Assembly: GCA_016182605.1 (NCBI GenBank)
Contig: JACPGE010000038.1
Coordinates: forward strand, 1 to 64,000
DNA from: Candidatus Hydrogenedentota bacterium
Lineage (GTDB): Bacteria > Hydrogenedentota > Hydrogenedentia > Hydrogenedentales > JAEUWI01
Length of the DNA stretch: 64,000 bases
Direction of reading: 5' to 3'
Shown here: positions 1-8,878 of the stretch, piece by piece
Position numbering within the stretch: the stretch's first letter is position 1
Layout: every line of letters starts with the position of its first letter
Translations under genes and position numbers: made by a program
Notes under the pieces: model-generated
What the model was told of the DNA's origin: nothing
The model's database searches: none
What the model saw: only the letters and a program-made list of their open reading frames with translations

Positions 1-1
1 A

Positions 2-78
2 GTGCGTTTGCTTCGCGCGCAATGCCTACGCTCGGCGAGCGAAGGCCTACTTGGGTGGCGTGCCCAAAAAGTAGCACG
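2..78. repeat. intergenic direct repeat, copy 1
   Basis: The first 59 bases (2-60) recur exactly at 272-330, and the next 18 recur with four changes. The unit carries a short palindrome (CGCTC GGC GAGCG). The copy starts at the window edge, so the full unit may be longer and more copies may lie to the left. Confidence 0.85.
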
Positions 79-271
79 CTGCTCGCCGAGCGGCGTGATT
101 GGGGCGCGACTTAAGGGGTTTGCGCCATTCGGGGCAGTCCAGCGGTGCGTTCCCGGGTACAGTCCCCTTGGGTAGTCCCCTTGGTGCTCGAAGTTATCGT
201 TGCGAGACTCTTGCCGGTTCTATCTTCGAAGGGGGGCGCTTCGACGTTGGGCGCGTGATGGTTGGTGTGTG

Positions 272-348
272 GTGCGTTTGCTTCGCGCGCAATGCCTACG
301 CTCGGCGAGCGAAGGCCTACTTGGGTGGCGCACCCAAATCGTAGCACG
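272..348. repeat. intergenic direct repeat, copy 2
   Basis: Second copy of the 77-base unit at 2-78, offset by 270 bases. Between the copies (about 150-190) lies a GGGTACAGTCCCC-type short repeat that also occurs near 28.9 kb. I see no gene in 1-508; short open frames here overlap the repeats and lack ribosome sites. Confidence 0.85.
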
Positions 349-430
349 GTCTCCCAGGGGAGCACAAAAAACGGATACTCCAGCTACGCGTCAAGGGACG
401 GGGCACGGTTTTTTTGAGGGGCCGGGCAGG

Positions 431-439
431 TGCTATAGT
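431..439 (+). promoter_or_regulatory. putative extended -10 promoter element
   Basis: TGC TATAGT resembles an extended -10 (TGn-TATAAT). There is no good -35 at 17 bases; TTGAGG lies only 14 bases upstream. It would start transcripts near 446, ahead of the small gene at 509. The same TGn-TATA style recurs ahead of other genes in this window. Confidence 0.35.
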
Positions 440-508
440 GGCGGGAGTGCTGGAGCGCGCCGGGTTGCGGAGATGGAGTACTTTCTTCGCGGTGGCATGG
501 AGTGATCG

Positions 509-634
509 ATGGACGACGGTAGCCCGAAGGGCATTATGGGAATCGTGCGGATCGTTTTTCCGTATCTGGTGTTTATCACGGTGTTTATTCTGGCGGGTGC
601 GGGCATGGCGATCTGGGGCGCATCCCAGACGTGA
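509..634 (+). CDS. 41-residue single-pass membrane peptide
   Basis: Small reading frame not previously called here. ATG at 509 follows a GGAG ribosome site at 499-502. The product has a short polar N-terminus (MDDGSPKG) and one hydrophobic stretch from about residue 9 to 37, so it is probably a single membrane helix. Its stop (632-634) ends 11 bases before the start of the secreted phosphodiesterase at 646, so the two are likely co-transcribed and possibly coupled. I do not recognise a family. The evidence is coding logic only: ribosome site, tight spacing and hydrophobicity. It could still be a chance frame. Confidence 0.5.
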   Translation: MDDGSPKGIMGIVRIVFPYLVFITVFILAGAGMAIWGASQT

Positions 635-645
635 AGGGGCGGAAC

Positions 646-1446
646 ATGAGCGTTCGAGTCTGTGTTGTGTTGGGGCTGATGGCGCTTCTTGCGGCGGGCG
701 CGGGTGCGCAGGAGGCGGTGGCGCCGCTGGAGCGGGGGCATTCGCACAACGATTATTTCCGCGCGCGGCCGTTGCTGGATGCGCTGGACAATGGCCTGTG
801 CAGCGTGGAGGCGGACATTTATCTGGTCGATGGGGCGCTGCTGGTGGCGCATGATCGGGACAAGGTGGATCCGGAGAAGACGCTGGAGGCGTTGTATCTG
901 GCGCCGTTGCGGGCGCGTGTGCAGGCGCATGGCGGGCGGGTGTACCGGGACGGCCCGAGCGTGACGCTGCTGATCGATTTCAAGAGCGAGGGGGAGGCGA
1001 CGTGGGCGGTGTTGAAGCCGCTGCTGGCGCAGTACCGGGAGATGCTGACGGTGTTTACGGACAGCGCGACGGTGCCGGGCGCGGTGACGGTGATCGTTTC
1101 GGGGGATCGGCCCACGGACACGATACTGCCGGATGCGGAGCGGCTTGCGGGAATCGATGGGCGCATTGCGGATCTGGATGGCGCGTATACGGCGCATCAG
1201 ATGCCGTTGATCAGTGAGAGCTGGGGGAGCGTGTTTGCGTGGAAGGGGAAGGACGCGTTTCCGGAGGCGGAGCGGAAGAAGCTGGAGGCATTGGTTGCGC
1301 GGGTGCATGCGCGGGGCCAAAGGCTGCGGTTCTGGGCGCTTCCGGGGCGGCCCGCGGTGTGGCCCGCGGTGCATGCGGCTGGGGTGGATTTGATCAATGC
1401 GGACAATGTATCGAAGCTACGGGAGTTTTTGCTGGAGCAGCGGTGA
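646..1446 (+). CDS. secreted PI-PLC/glycerophosphodiester phosphodiesterase-like protein
   Basis: A 266-residue protein with a clear signal peptide (residues 1-21, cleavage near AGA|Q). The mature part starts with HSHNDY (32-37), followed by EADIY (55-59) and LVAHD (66-70). This pattern fits the TIM-barrel PLC-like phosphodiesterase superfamily, where the His and the Glu-x-Asp pair bind metal and do acid-base catalysis. The C-terminal part (RLRFWALP, then GVDLINAD) matches the last barrel strands. It is probably periplasmic or secreted and cleaves phosphodiesters; the substrate is unknown. I chose ATG 646 over an in-frame GTG at 631 because AAGGGG at 634-639 is well placed and the signal peptide then begins at Met. 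The small membrane peptide gene ends just upstream. Confidence 0.8.
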   Translation: MSVRVCVVLGLMALLAAGAGAQEAVAPLERGHSHNDYFRARPLLDALDNGLCSVEADIYLVDGALLVAHDRDKVDPEKTLEALYLAPLRARVQAHGGRVYRDGPSVTLLIDFKSEGEATWAVLKPLLAQYREMLTVFTDSATVPGAVTVIVSGDRPTDTILPDAERLAGIDGRIADLDGAYTAHQMPLISESWGSVFAWKGKDAFPEAERKKLEALVARVHARGQRLRFWALPGRPAVWPAVHAAGVDLINADNVSKLREFLLEQR

Positions 1447-1793
1447 CGGGGGTGGGCGAGGCGGGGCGGGGGAGAAAAGATAGGTCGAATAGGGCGTAGA
1501 GGCAGGGTTCCGGGGACAGCCCCTCGCCGGTGCTGGTTTGTGCTGCGGGGTTGGGTTGGTGCTGCCGGCGGGGACAGCCCCCGGTAGTGTACGTGAGGGC
1601 GCATGCCGTATTGTTGGTGCGTGTTGCGGGGGGGGGGAACGGGCTGGGGTAATTGCGTGCCCGGGTTGAGATGGAGGGGATCTCTCACTTCGTTCGAGAT
1701 GACCGATTGTTTGAGATGACAGATTGTTCGAAATGGCAGGGAGCTTCGAGGGGAGCGATTGTCCGGGTTGACGCTGTGTGAGGGGGGGGGGGT
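1447..1793. other. gene-free spacer with GGGGACAGCCCC motifs
   Basis: No gene seen. The spacer separates convergent genes. It holds two copies of GGGGACAGCCCC (about 1513 and 1570), related to the GGGTACAGTCCCC repeats near 155 and 28.9 kb. It also has a short direct repeat around 1690-1730 built on GAGATGAC-GATTGTT. Confidence 0.6.
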
Positions 1794-3350
1794 TCAGGTT
1801 TCTTTCATGGCGGTTTCGTAGGCGGGGCTGTGCAGGATGGCGTTGGGGCGGGGGACGAGTTTGCCGTTTTTGACCCAGTGTTCGCCGCGGGGTTCGAGGT
1901 GGGCGATGAGGCGTGCGCGCCATTGTTTGAGGGTTTTCTGGTGGCGCGTTTTGCCTGCGAGGTTGTGCAATTCTCCGGGATCGCGGGTGAGGTGGAAGAG
2001 TTGTTCTGCGCCGTCTTGTGCGTGGTAGATGTATTTCCAGTTGCCGTCGGTGACGGCGCTCCAGTGGTTGCGCTTGTCGTAGCAGACGTCGTGTTCGAGG
2101 TCGATCCATTGGCGCCAGGCGGGGGCGCCGCTCCGGAAGAGATCGAGCATGGAGCGTCCGTCGAGGGATTGGGGGACGGTGGCGCCGGCGGCGTCGAGGA
2201 AGGTGGGCAGGATGTCGCGGATTTCGACGGGTTCGGTGCGGATCTGTCCGCGGGGCGCGTCGAGGAGCGCGTTGGGCCAGCGGAGGAGCATGGGGATGCG
2301 GGCGGAGGCTTCGTAGGGATAGCCCTTGCGCCAGAGGTGGTGATCGCCGGTCATGTCGCCGTGATCGGAGGTGTAGAGGATGAGGGTGTTTTCGAGCATG
2401 CCCCGGGCTTCGAGTGCGGCGAGGATGCGTCCAATCTGTTCGTCGACAAAGGAGACGGTGGCGAGGTAGCCCTGGCGGGAGTGGCGGACGGTTTCCGCGC
2501 CGAGGTCGCCGCACCAGAGGGTGTCTTCGGGGGTGTCGCGCGTGGCGTTGATGGCGGCCCACTCGCCGATGGCGGGCGCGGGGATATGGGCGCCGTTGTA
2601 GTGGTCCATCCAGCGTTTGGGCGGATCGTAGGGACTGTGCGGGCGGGCGAAGGAGACTTTGAGGAAGAAGGGGCCGGGCTGGTTGTAGGATTCGAGGAAG
2701 TTGATGGCGACGCCGGCGGTCCAGCGGGTGGGGTGGAGTTCTTCGGGGAGGGCGTAGACGCCGGCGCGATAGGAGTTGAAGCCGATGCCGGTTGCGTCGG
2801 GATCGAGGTTGGGGGCGGCGGATTTGAACCAGGCGCGGTAGTCGCTTCGGAATTCGGGGGTGGCTTCACGGCCGGATTCGTCGAGGATGGTTTGGTGAAA
2901 GCCGTGGAGGTTGCGCTGGGGGTGCCAGTGCATTTTCCCGATGCCGGTGGTGTAGTAGCCGGCGTCGCGGAGGGCCTGGGGCATTTCGACGGGGTAGCGG
3001 AGGCCGACTTTGGAATAGCCGAGGAGTCCATGATTCCAGGGTTGGAGCCCGGTGAGCAGGGCGGCGCGCGCTGGGGTGCAGGTGGGCGTGGTGGAGTAGG
3101 CGTGGGAGAAATATGCGCCTTCGCGCGCGATGCGGTCCAGGTTGGGGGTGTATGCGGCGGGGTGTCCTGCGATGCCGAGTGTGTCGCCCCGGTGCTGGTC
3201 GGCCATGAGCAAGAGGATATTGGGGCGGGAGGTCTGGGCGAGCGCGGTGGGGTTTAAGAGGGGCGTTTGTGCGCCGAGGGCGAGCAGGAGGGCGGTGTGG
3301 CGCATCCAGTCGCGGCGGCTCATGCCGGAAGGGTTCGACGAATTGCCCAT
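1794..3350 (-). CDS. Tat-exported type I sulfatase
   Basis: A 518-residue sulfatase of the alkaline phosphatase superfamily. The N-terminus carries a twin-arginine signal (SRRDWMR at 11-17, then a hydrophobic stretch ending ALA near 38). The metal-binding start NILLLMADQ is at 44-52. The CTPAR motif places the catalytic cysteine at residue 91; in this family it is oxidised to formylglycine. The DHGD motif and later GxWKY region are also present, and the length is normal. It hydrolyses sulfate esters outside the cytoplasm; the substrate, perhaps a sulfated glycan, cannot be read from sequence. ATG 3350 has an AGGAGG site 7 bases upstream. A bona fide formylglycine-generating enzyme lies at 7307-8299. 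The stop runs into a G-tract near 1785. Confidence 0.92.
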   Translation of the reverse strand: MGNSSNPSGMSRRDWMRHTALLLALGAQTPLLNPTALAQTSRPNILLLMADQHRGDTLGIAGHPAAYTPNLDRIAREGAYFSHAYSTTPTCTPARAALLTGLQPWNHGLLGYSKVGLRYPVEMPQALRDAGYYTTGIGKMHWHPQRNLHGFHQTILDESGREATPEFRSDYRAWFKSAAPNLDPDATGIGFNSYRAGVYALPEELHPTRWTAGVAINFLESYNQPGPFFLKVSFARPHSPYDPPKRWMDHYNGAHIPAPAIGEWAAINATRDTPEDTLWCGDLGAETVRHSRQGYLATVSFVDEQIGRILAALEARGMLENTLILYTSDHGDMTGDHHLWRKGYPYEASARIPMLLRWPNALLDAPRGQIRTEPVEIRDILPTFLDAAGATVPQSLDGRSMLDLFRSGAPAWRQWIDLEHDVCYDKRNHWSAVTDGNWKYIYHAQDGAEQLFHLTRDPGELHNLAGKTRHQKTLKQWRARLIAHLEPRGEHWVKNGKLVPRPNAILHSPAYETAMKET

Positions 3351-3515
3351 GGTGGAATCCTCCTGGGTTTGAGGGCGCGCACGGGGGCTGCTTGTGGCGC
3401 GGCTCTCCGGCGATCGGGTACACTGAACGCGAATTCCGACAGGGTACGTGTGCGGCCGGCGCAATGCAAGCAGTTTAGTGCGGGCCTGTCCCCTTGGTGC
3501 TTGTGAAGGAGCGGG

Positions 3516-3866
3516 ATGGAAATCAGCAAATCGAATGAGGACGGGGTTCTGGTGGTGTCGCTTGCCGGGCGGCTGGACGAGATGGCGACGCGGGAGGTGG
3601 AGGCGGCGTTTACGGAGATTGTGGAGCGGGGCGCGGCGCCGGTGATTCTGGATCTGGGCGGGGTGGAGTACATCAGCAGCAACGGGCTGCGCGTGTTGTT
3701 GCTGTTCAACCGGGGCCTCTCGCGGGTGGCGGGTCAATTGAAGCTTGCGGGGCTGACGCCGTTTGTGGCGGAGGTATTTCAGATCAGCAATTTCACGGCC
3801 GTCTTCGAGATCTATCCCACGCGGCAATTGGCCCTTGCGGCGGTGCAGGAGCGCGGGGGGAGTTGA
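3516..3866 (+). CDS. STAS-domain anti-sigma factor antagonist
   Basis: A 116-residue single STAS domain of the SpoIIAA/RsbV type. Beta strands and helix order look complete. The motif YISSNGLRVLL (52-62) puts the phosphorylatable serine of the family at Ser55, with Asn56 in place of the usual Ser/Ala. Such proteins switch anti-sigma kinases or bind partner proteins according to phosphorylation state. GAAGGAG lies just upstream of ATG 3516. It is 47 bases ahead of a Ser/Thr protein kinase gene on the same strand, so the kinase could be its phosphorylator; that is inference. No RsbW-type anti-sigma kinase gene is nearby. Confidence 0.88.
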   Translation: MEISKSNEDGVLVVSLAGRLDEMATREVEAAFTEIVERGAAPVILDLGGVEYISSNGLRVLLLFNRGLSRVAGQLKLAGLTPFVAEVFQISNFTAVFEIYPTRQLALAAVQERGGS

Positions 3867-3913
3867 ACCGGCGCGTGGTCTATTGGCGGCCTATCAAGGA
3901 GTACTGAAGTGAT

Positions 3914-5830
3914 ATGACCGAAGCTGCCGCACCTCATGATGCCAAGACCGTCATTGTCTCACCAGCGGGATCCGAGGGGGATTTGCTTGGGCATCCTGGT
4001 GAGCTTATTGATGGGCGTTATCTGGTGCGCGAGATCCGCGGGGGGCAGGGGAAGACGGGGATGGGGGTGGTGTATATCGTGGAGGACGGGGGAAAGCTTT
4101 TCGCGATGAAGACGTTTCAGAGCCGCTTTGCGACGAACCTGTCGTTTATCGAGCGGTTTATCCGGGAGGCACGCACGTGGATGCTGATCGGCTTTCATCC
4201 GAATGTGGTGGGCGCCTTCAAGCTGGATATATTCCGGGCAATACCGTGCCTGTTCATGGAGTATGTGCCGTCGAACGCGCACGGCTACCATTCGCTGGGC
4301 GATTATTTGCGCGAGGGCCCGATGCCCGAGGATCGGGTGCTGTGTTATGCGGTGCAATTTTGCGAGGGGATGATTCATGCGCTGGGCGCGGTGCCGGGGC
4401 TGGTCCACCGGGACATCAAGCCGGACAATTTGCTGATCACGCCGGAGGGGGTGCTGAAGATTTCGGATTTTGGGCTGGTGCGCTGCAAGGCGTTTCAGGA
4501 CGATGGGCTGGAGGCGGGATTGGAGCCGGAGGGCGGCGTTGCGGGGCGCAACCTGACGCGGGCGGGCACGGTGTTTGGGACGCCGCCATACATGTCTCCG
4601 GAGCAGTTCCGCGGGGCGAGTTCGGTCACGTTTCACGCGGACATGTATGCGTTTGGGTGTTGTCTTTTTGAGATGCTGACGGGGGTACCGCCGTTTCAGG
4701 TGCGCGCGCGGTCGACGGCGGAGCATGTGCGGGCGTACCGGGAGCGGCACACGGAGTATCCGGCGCCGCCGTTGCAGGACTGGCTTCCCGGGGCGCACCC
4801 GGGATTGAACGAGGTGATTCAGCGTTGCCTTGCGAAGCAGCCGGGGGATCGCTGGGAGAGCTATGAGGCGCTGCAGGCGGCGTTGCGATCGATCTGGGCG
4901 GATGTGAACGGCGGGGCGCTTCCGCAATGTCCCGGCGCGCCGCCGCCCGCGCCGAAGACGGTGGCGGGTCAGTTGCGATCGATCGCGTTGCTGGATGGGT
5001 ACACGCGGGCGGTGCGGCTGAAGAATCTGCGGGAGCACCACGCGCAGAGCCCGTACGCGTTTCACCTGGCGCTGGCGTCGTACTTTCATGTGAACCACGA
5101 TGCGCATGAAGAGGAGCGGCAATTGTTGAAGGCGCACGAGGCGCGCGCGGAGGAGTGCGGGTACGAGGCGGTGCGGCGGCTTGCGGAGTTGTACCTGGAT
5201 TCGGAACGTTTCGTGCTTGCGGAGACGATTCTGGAGGGGTATCTGTCCTATTCGCCGGGGGGCCTGGACAGTGTGCTGGAGCCGTATGTTCGGTTGAAGT
5301 GCCACCAGCACGATTTTGAGACGGCGCACCGGCTGCTGGACGCGTATCAAACGGGCACGCGGGGCCAATTGCTGAAGGCGATGGTGTATAACCACGCGGG
5401 CGAGAAGGAGCCGATGTGTTTGTATTTGCGTCAGTTGGTGGAGGAGTTGCTGGATCGGATCGAGGAGAAGCTGGCGCAGGTGGAGACGGGCCAGGCGGCG
5501 GGTTGGGCGCAGAAGAGCGATCGGTACACGCTGGAGGCGGTGTTGCTGTCGCTGCGTCCCGAGGCGGAGATAGGGCGGTTGCGCAGCGCACAACACACGG
5601 TGTGGCCGGATTTGCTCGGGTATCCCGATTTTTCGCAGGACATGGCTTGGCTGTCGGAGGCGCTGGGGCGCTTGGGCGAGAACGACTTGGCCGCGGGCGC
5701 GGAGACGCAGGCGCGGCTGAAGGAGTACGCGGAGTTTCTCGACTATCCGCGCCGCCTGCAGAAGCATTTGGAACGGGACGAGTATTGGTTCTGGATGCAG
5801 CAGGGGATGAATGGAAGCGGTCATGACTGA
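3914..5830 (+). CDS. Hanks-type Ser/Thr protein kinase with TPR-like C-terminal region
   Basis: A 638-residue protein. The kinase domain spans about 36-325: a glycine-rich loop (43-53), AMK with Lys66, a likely helix-C Glu85, HRDIKPDN (His155-Asp157), SDFG (Asp175), then PPYMSPEQF of the activation segment. All catalytic residues are present, so it should be active. No transmembrane segment is visible, unlike PknB-type receptors. The C-terminal 300 residues are helical and TPR/SEL1-like, with repeated AHEARAEE and LLDAYQT-type helices. The gene follows a STAS antagonist and overlaps the next small gene by 8 bases (ATG 5823, stop 5828-5830), so the three form an operon. The STAS protein or the small protein may be substrates. 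Confidence 0.93.
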   Translation: MTEAAAPHDAKTVIVSPAGSEGDLLGHPGELIDGRYLVREIRGGQGKTGMGVVYIVEDGGKLFAMKTFQSRFATNLSFIERFIREARTWMLIGFHPNVVGAFKLDIFRAIPCLFMEYVPSNAHGYHSLGDYLREGPMPEDRVLCYAVQFCEGMIHALGAVPGLVHRDIKPDNLLITPEGVLKISDFGLVRCKAFQDDGLEAGLEPEGGVAGRNLTRAGTVFGTPPYMSPEQFRGASSVTFHADMYAFGCCLFEMLTGVPPFQVRARSTAEHVRAYRERHTEYPAPPLQDWLPGAHPGLNEVIQRCLAKQPGDRWESYEALQAALRSIWADVNGGALPQCPGAPPPAPKTVAGQLRSIALLDGYTRAVRLKNLREHHAQSPYAFHLALASYFHVNHDAHEEERQLLKAHEARAEECGYEAVRRLAELYLDSERFVLAETILEGYLSYSPGGLDSVLEPYVRLKCHQHDFETAHRLLDAYQTGTRGQLLKAMVYNHAGEKEPMCLYLRQLVEELLDRIEEKLAQVETGQAAGWAQKSDRYTLEAVLLSLRPEAEIGRLRSAQHTVWPDLLGYPDFSQDMAWLSEALGRLGENDLAAGAETQARLKEYAEFLDYPRRLQKHLERDEYWFWMQQGMNGSGHD

Positions 5831-6188
5831 CGGTGGCGCAGAGGAGGGCGGGCTGCCTGCGGTAGCGGCGCGCTGGGGGATTTCGCGGAGCGAGGCGGAG
5901 GCGCGCGCGGGGGACTATGCGTGGCTGCTGGAGGAGTTGAGCGGGCGGATACAGCACCTGCTTTGCGGCAACATGGACAAGCTGATGCGCACGTTGTATG
6001 TGCTGGACATTCCGGAGGAGCGGTATCAGGCGGCGATGGGGGCGGCGACACTTGCGGAAAAGGCGCGGCGGCTTGCGGAAGCGGTGCTGGAGCGGGAGAC
6101 GGAGAAGATCGCGGCGCGTGAACGGTATGCGCGCGGGGGGGCTTCGCTCGCCGATCATAGGCATTCCCGATCCGAAGCGCCCGGCTGA
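5823..6188 (+). CDS. small helical protein coupled to the kinase
   Basis: A 121-residue protein of unknown function. ATG 5823 lies inside the 3' end of the kinase gene (ATGACTGA overlap), indicating translational coupling. An in-frame ATG at 5811 is possible but overlaps more. The sequence is mostly amphipathic helix with many Ala, Arg and Glu (EKARRLAEAVLERETEKIAARERYAR), and has no signal peptide, cysteine motif or recognised domain. The C-terminal 15 residues look disordered. By position it could be a kinase regulator or substrate. I do not recognise a family. Confidence 0.7.
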   Translation: MTDGGAEEGGLPAVAARWGISRSEAEARAGDYAWLLEELSGRIQHLLCGNMDKLMRTLYVLDIPEERYQAAMGAATLAEKARRLAEAVLERETEKIAARERYARGGASLADHRHSRSEAPG

Positions 6189-6363
6189 GCTACTTCCAAG
6201 CGTCTCCGCCAGCGCTCCCCCTCTCTCCGTACTCTTCATCAGTCCCTGGGGAATGCCCTCGAAGATTCAAGCTTTTCATTCCCCGCGGCACTGTCCTTCG
6301 CTGCCATTCCCGAATGGCCCGGACGCCGGCCCGGTTTCCCGATCCGCCACAGGCCACACCCAT

Positions 6364-6393
6364 TTCACCACCCGCGCCCGCATGCGCTATACT
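6364..6393 (+). promoter_or_regulatory. putative promoter of parvulin gene
   Basis: TTCACC (6364-6369), 18 bases, then TATACT (6388-6393). It is placed 31 bases ahead of ATG 6424, with AGAGGA as ribosome site in between. The -10 is good and the -35 is only a 4/6 match. Confidence 0.5.
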
Positions 6394-6423
6394 ACCCCTT
6401 CCCACGAACAGCAAGAGGACATC

Positions 6424-7296
6424 ATGGCACTCCTGGTCAATGGCGATCGCATCGAGGACAGCGAAATCGAGGCCGTCCGCAAGGAACTGGCACAGACCCC
6501 GGAAGGCAACAGCCTCAGCCAGGAAGGCCTGACCGAAGTCGCCACGCGCCGCGCGATCGAGCGCGTACTCGTCCGCCAGGAAGCTGCCCGCCGCGCAGAC
6601 GAAGTCCCGCGGGCCGCGATCAAGGCCGAACTCGACAAGCTCATGGCGAAGGCGGGCGGCCGCGAAAACTTCCTTCGCTTTGTCCACTCCAAAGGCATGA
6701 CCAAGGAAATGTTCGAGCAAGACATCCGCATGCGTCTCTCTATCTCGCGCGTGCTGGACGAGATCTGCCGGGACTATCTGGCCCCCACCGACGAGGCCCT
6801 GCGCGCCTACTACGAAGAAAACAAATCGCGCTTCAACAAACCCGAACAGATCCACGCGGCGCACATCGTCTGTTACACGCGCGGCAACGTCATCGAAGAC
6901 TACGCCGTGCTCGAACGGATCCGCGCCATCCAGGCACGGCTCCAGGCCGGCGAAAGCTTCGAAGACGTCGCCCTGCACCTCTCCGAATGCCCCGAACGCG
7001 GCGGCGACCTCGGCTACATCTCCCCGGGACAAATGGTTCAGGAATTCGACGACGCCGCCTTCGCTCTCGCGCCCGGTGAGAACAGCGGTGTCTTCCAGAC
7101 CCCCTTCGGCTACCACATCGCCAAGGTCTACGATCGCAATGAGGCCGAGGAACAGCCCTTTGAGACCGTCAAAGACGATGTCCTCGCCCGCATGCGCGAT
7201 GAACAGGAAAATGCCCTCATCGACGCCGCCACCCAGCGCCTCCGCGATGCGGCCGCGATCGAATTTCTGCCGGAGGAAGCCGTGCAGGCCCAATAG
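6424..7296 (+). CDS. parvulin-type peptidyl-prolyl cis-trans isomerase
   Basis: A 290-residue protein. An N-terminal helical SurA/PrsA-like chaperone region (about 1-130) is followed by one rotamase domain (about 140-250). Typical motifs are [56 protein letters not shown]. It catalyses prolyl isomerisation and helps folding. No signal peptide or lipobox is visible from ATG 6424, so a cytoplasmic location is most likely, unlike classical SurA or PrsA. The gene is followed 10 bases later by the formylglycine-generating enzyme gene, so they are probably one operon. A link to maturation of folded exported enzymes such as Tat-dependent sulfatases is conceivable but not shown. Confidence 0.9.
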   Translation: MALLVNGDRIEDSEIEAVRKELAQTPEGNSLSQEGLTEVATRRAIERVLVRQEAARRADEVPRAAIKAELDKLMAKAGGRENFLRFVHSKGMTKEMFEQDIRMRLSISRVLDEICRDYLAPTDEALRAYYEENKSRFNKPEQIHAAHIVCYTRGNVIEDYAVLERIRAIQARLQAGESFEDVALHLSECPERGGDLGYISPGQMVQEFDDAAFALAPGENSGVFQTPFGYHIAKVYDRNEAEEQPFETVKDDVLARMRDEQENALIDAATQRLRDAAAIEFLPEEAVQAQ

Positions 7297-7306
7297 ACGC
7301 ACCATC

Positions 7307-8299
7307 ATGCCCACACACAATCCATCTGAAACGCCGTCCCCCAAGGCCTGTTGCATGCCCGCCAGCGAGGACCGCAGCCGTGTGGAGACGGGCTCCGCGC
7401 TCCCCGCCACCGCCTCAAACGGCGTCAACACGCGCGGCATGAAACGCATCGATGGCGACGCCTTCCTCATGGGCACGGACGCCGGCGCGGCGTTTCCCGC
7501 CGATGGCGAAGGACCCGTGCGCGAAGTCACCGTCCGCCCCTTCTACATCGACGTTTGCGCCGTCTCCAACCGGCATTTCGCCAGGTTCGTCAAGGAAACC
7601 GGTTACCTCACCGAGGCCGAAGGCTACAAGAACTCCTTCGTCTTCCATCTCCTCGCGCCGCCCGAAGTGAAAGAGCGCGTCTCCCAGCGCGTGCTTGGGG
7701 TCGAATGGTGGATGAAGACGCCCGGCGCCTCCTGGCGCCACCCCGAAGGCCGCGGCACGTCCATCGCCGATCGCATGGACCACCCCGTTGTCCACGTCTC
7801 CTGGAACGATGCCATGGCCTACTGCGCCTGGGCGGGCAAGCGCCTCCCCACGGAAGCCGAATGGGAATGCGCCGCTCGTGGCGGACTCGTGCAGCAAAGC
7901 TACGCCTGGGGAAACGACCTCACCCCCGGCGGCGAACACCGCTGCAACATCTGGCAGGGGCACTTCCCCGACCAGAACACTGGCGAAGACGGCTTCATCG
8001 GCACGGCGCCCGTGCGCACCTACGCCCCCAACGGCTACGGCCTCTATCAGATGGCGGGCAACGTGTGGGAATGGTGCTGGGACTGGTTCTCCCCGGACTT
8101 CCACCTCACCGCGTCTCCCACCCACCCCACCGGTCCGCCGACCGGCGCGGCCAAAGTCATGCGCGGCGGCTCTTACCTGTGCCACGCCTCCTACTGCAAC
8201 CGTTACCGCGTCGCCGCACGCACCGCCAACACGCCGGAATCCTCCACGGGCAACATGGGCTTCCGCTGCGTTGTGGATGGCGGCCAGTCCGCCCTGTGA
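7307..8299 (+). CDS. formylglycine-generating enzyme (sulfatase activator)
   Basis: A 330-residue FGE/SUMF1-type enzyme that oxidises the CxPxR cysteine of sulfatases to formylglycine using O2 and copper. The C-terminal core [15 protein letters not shown] (286-300) and GNMGFRC (315-321) closely follow human SUMF1 as I remember it. The two active-site cysteines are conserved at 292 and 297. The FGE fold motifs [20 protein letters not shown] and MAGNVWEW are all present. Most SUMF1-like proteins in bacteria lack the cysteine pair, so this looks like a genuine activator. ATG 7307 has a weak ribosome site, and coupling to the parvulin gene (10-base gap) may help. The obvious client is the Cys-type sulfatase at 1794-3350. 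Confidence 0.93.
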   Translation: MPTHNPSETPSPKACCMPASEDRSRVETGSALPATASNGVNTRGMKRIDGDAFLMGTDAGAAFPADGEGPVREVTVRPFYIDVCAVSNRHFARFVKETGYLTEAEGYKNSFVFHLLAPPEVKERVSQRVLGVEWWMKTPGASWRHPEGRGTSIADRMDHPVVHVSWNDAMAYCAWAGKRLPTEAEWECAARGGLVQQSYAWGNDLTPGGEHRCNIWQGHFPDQNTGEDGFIGTAPVRTYAPNGYGLYQMAGNVWEWCWDWFSPDFHLTASPTHPTGPPTGAAKVMRGGSYLCHASYCNRYRVAARTANTPESSTGNMGFRCVVDGGQSAL

Positions 8300-8437
8300 T
8301 TTGCCGGGGCGCATGCCCGGCCCAGAGTCTGGCGGATCCTCAAAGTCCTGCTCCGCATAACTTCCGGATCCCGGGCCCTGCACGCACGACCTTGGGCGCG
8401 GCAGATCGCCGCCGCAATGTTCGCGCCGGGCCACTAA

Positions 8438-8482
8438 CGTCGATGCTGGTGTTCACTGGGCAGGCTAGATCACGGGCTGTTT
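8438..8482. repeat. 45-base direct repeat, copy 1
   Basis: Starts CGTCGATGCTGG and ends ATCACGGGCTGTTT; it matches 8641-8685 with about four differences. A partial copy of its first part is visible near 27885-27905. Confidence 0.75.
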
Positions 8483-8564
8483 GCGTGTCTTGGGTCCAGC
8501 TTCGCCGCAACGCACAAATATGGGTTGTGGATGCAAGGCCCCACATCCGCGATTTGCCCGGGCT

Positions 8565-8665
8565 AACCCGCATATTTCACCACTTTGCGACCTCCGGATC
8601 GCATTCGGATTGGCAACGTGGTGAACTATGCTCAGCGTGACGTCGATGCTGGCGTTCACCGGGCA
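8565..8665 (-). repeat. dispersed hairpin repeat, copy A
   Basis: On the minus strand this reads GCCAGCATCGACGTCACGCT, then GAGCATAGTTCACCACGTT, then a spacer, then GTGGTGAAATATGCGGG. It matches copy C (36411-36508) and, less well, copy B (32138-32222). The arms ATATTTCACCAC (8572-8583) and GTGGTGAACTAT (8618-8629) form an 11/12 inverted repeat. It behaves like a REP/BIME-type or MITE-type intergenic element. Confidence 0.7.
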
Positions 8666-8685
8666 GGCTAAATCACGGGCTGTCT
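8641..8685. repeat. 45-base direct repeat, copy 2
   Basis: Second copy of the unit at 8438-8482. It abuts the dispersed hairpin repeat at 8565-8665, so the two repeat types overlap here. Confidence 0.75.
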
Positions 8686-8878
8686 GTTATTTCCGGATCC
8701 AAGGTTTGGGCAACAACAAGTGTGAGTGAGAGTTATGGCTCCGCCGGCTGGAGCCCGTGATTTATCCGGGCTAATTGCAGGGAATAGTTATATACTGGGC
8801 TCCAGCATGCGCGGGCCCATGCTTTGAAACCCTGGAGTGCCCGGCTGGCCAACGGCCCGGGGGCCTTATGGAGCGTCC

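Larger units (their letters stand above)
8300..8878. other. gene-free region packed with short repeats
   Basis: No gene seen. A 45-base unit at 8438-8482 recurs at 8641-8685 with about four mismatches. ATCACGGGCT and its inverse occur several more times (about 8469, 8671, 8754), and a dispersed hairpin repeat sits between the two copies. A TATACT -10-like element lies at 8791-8796 upstream of the response-regulator gene. Confidence 0.7.
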
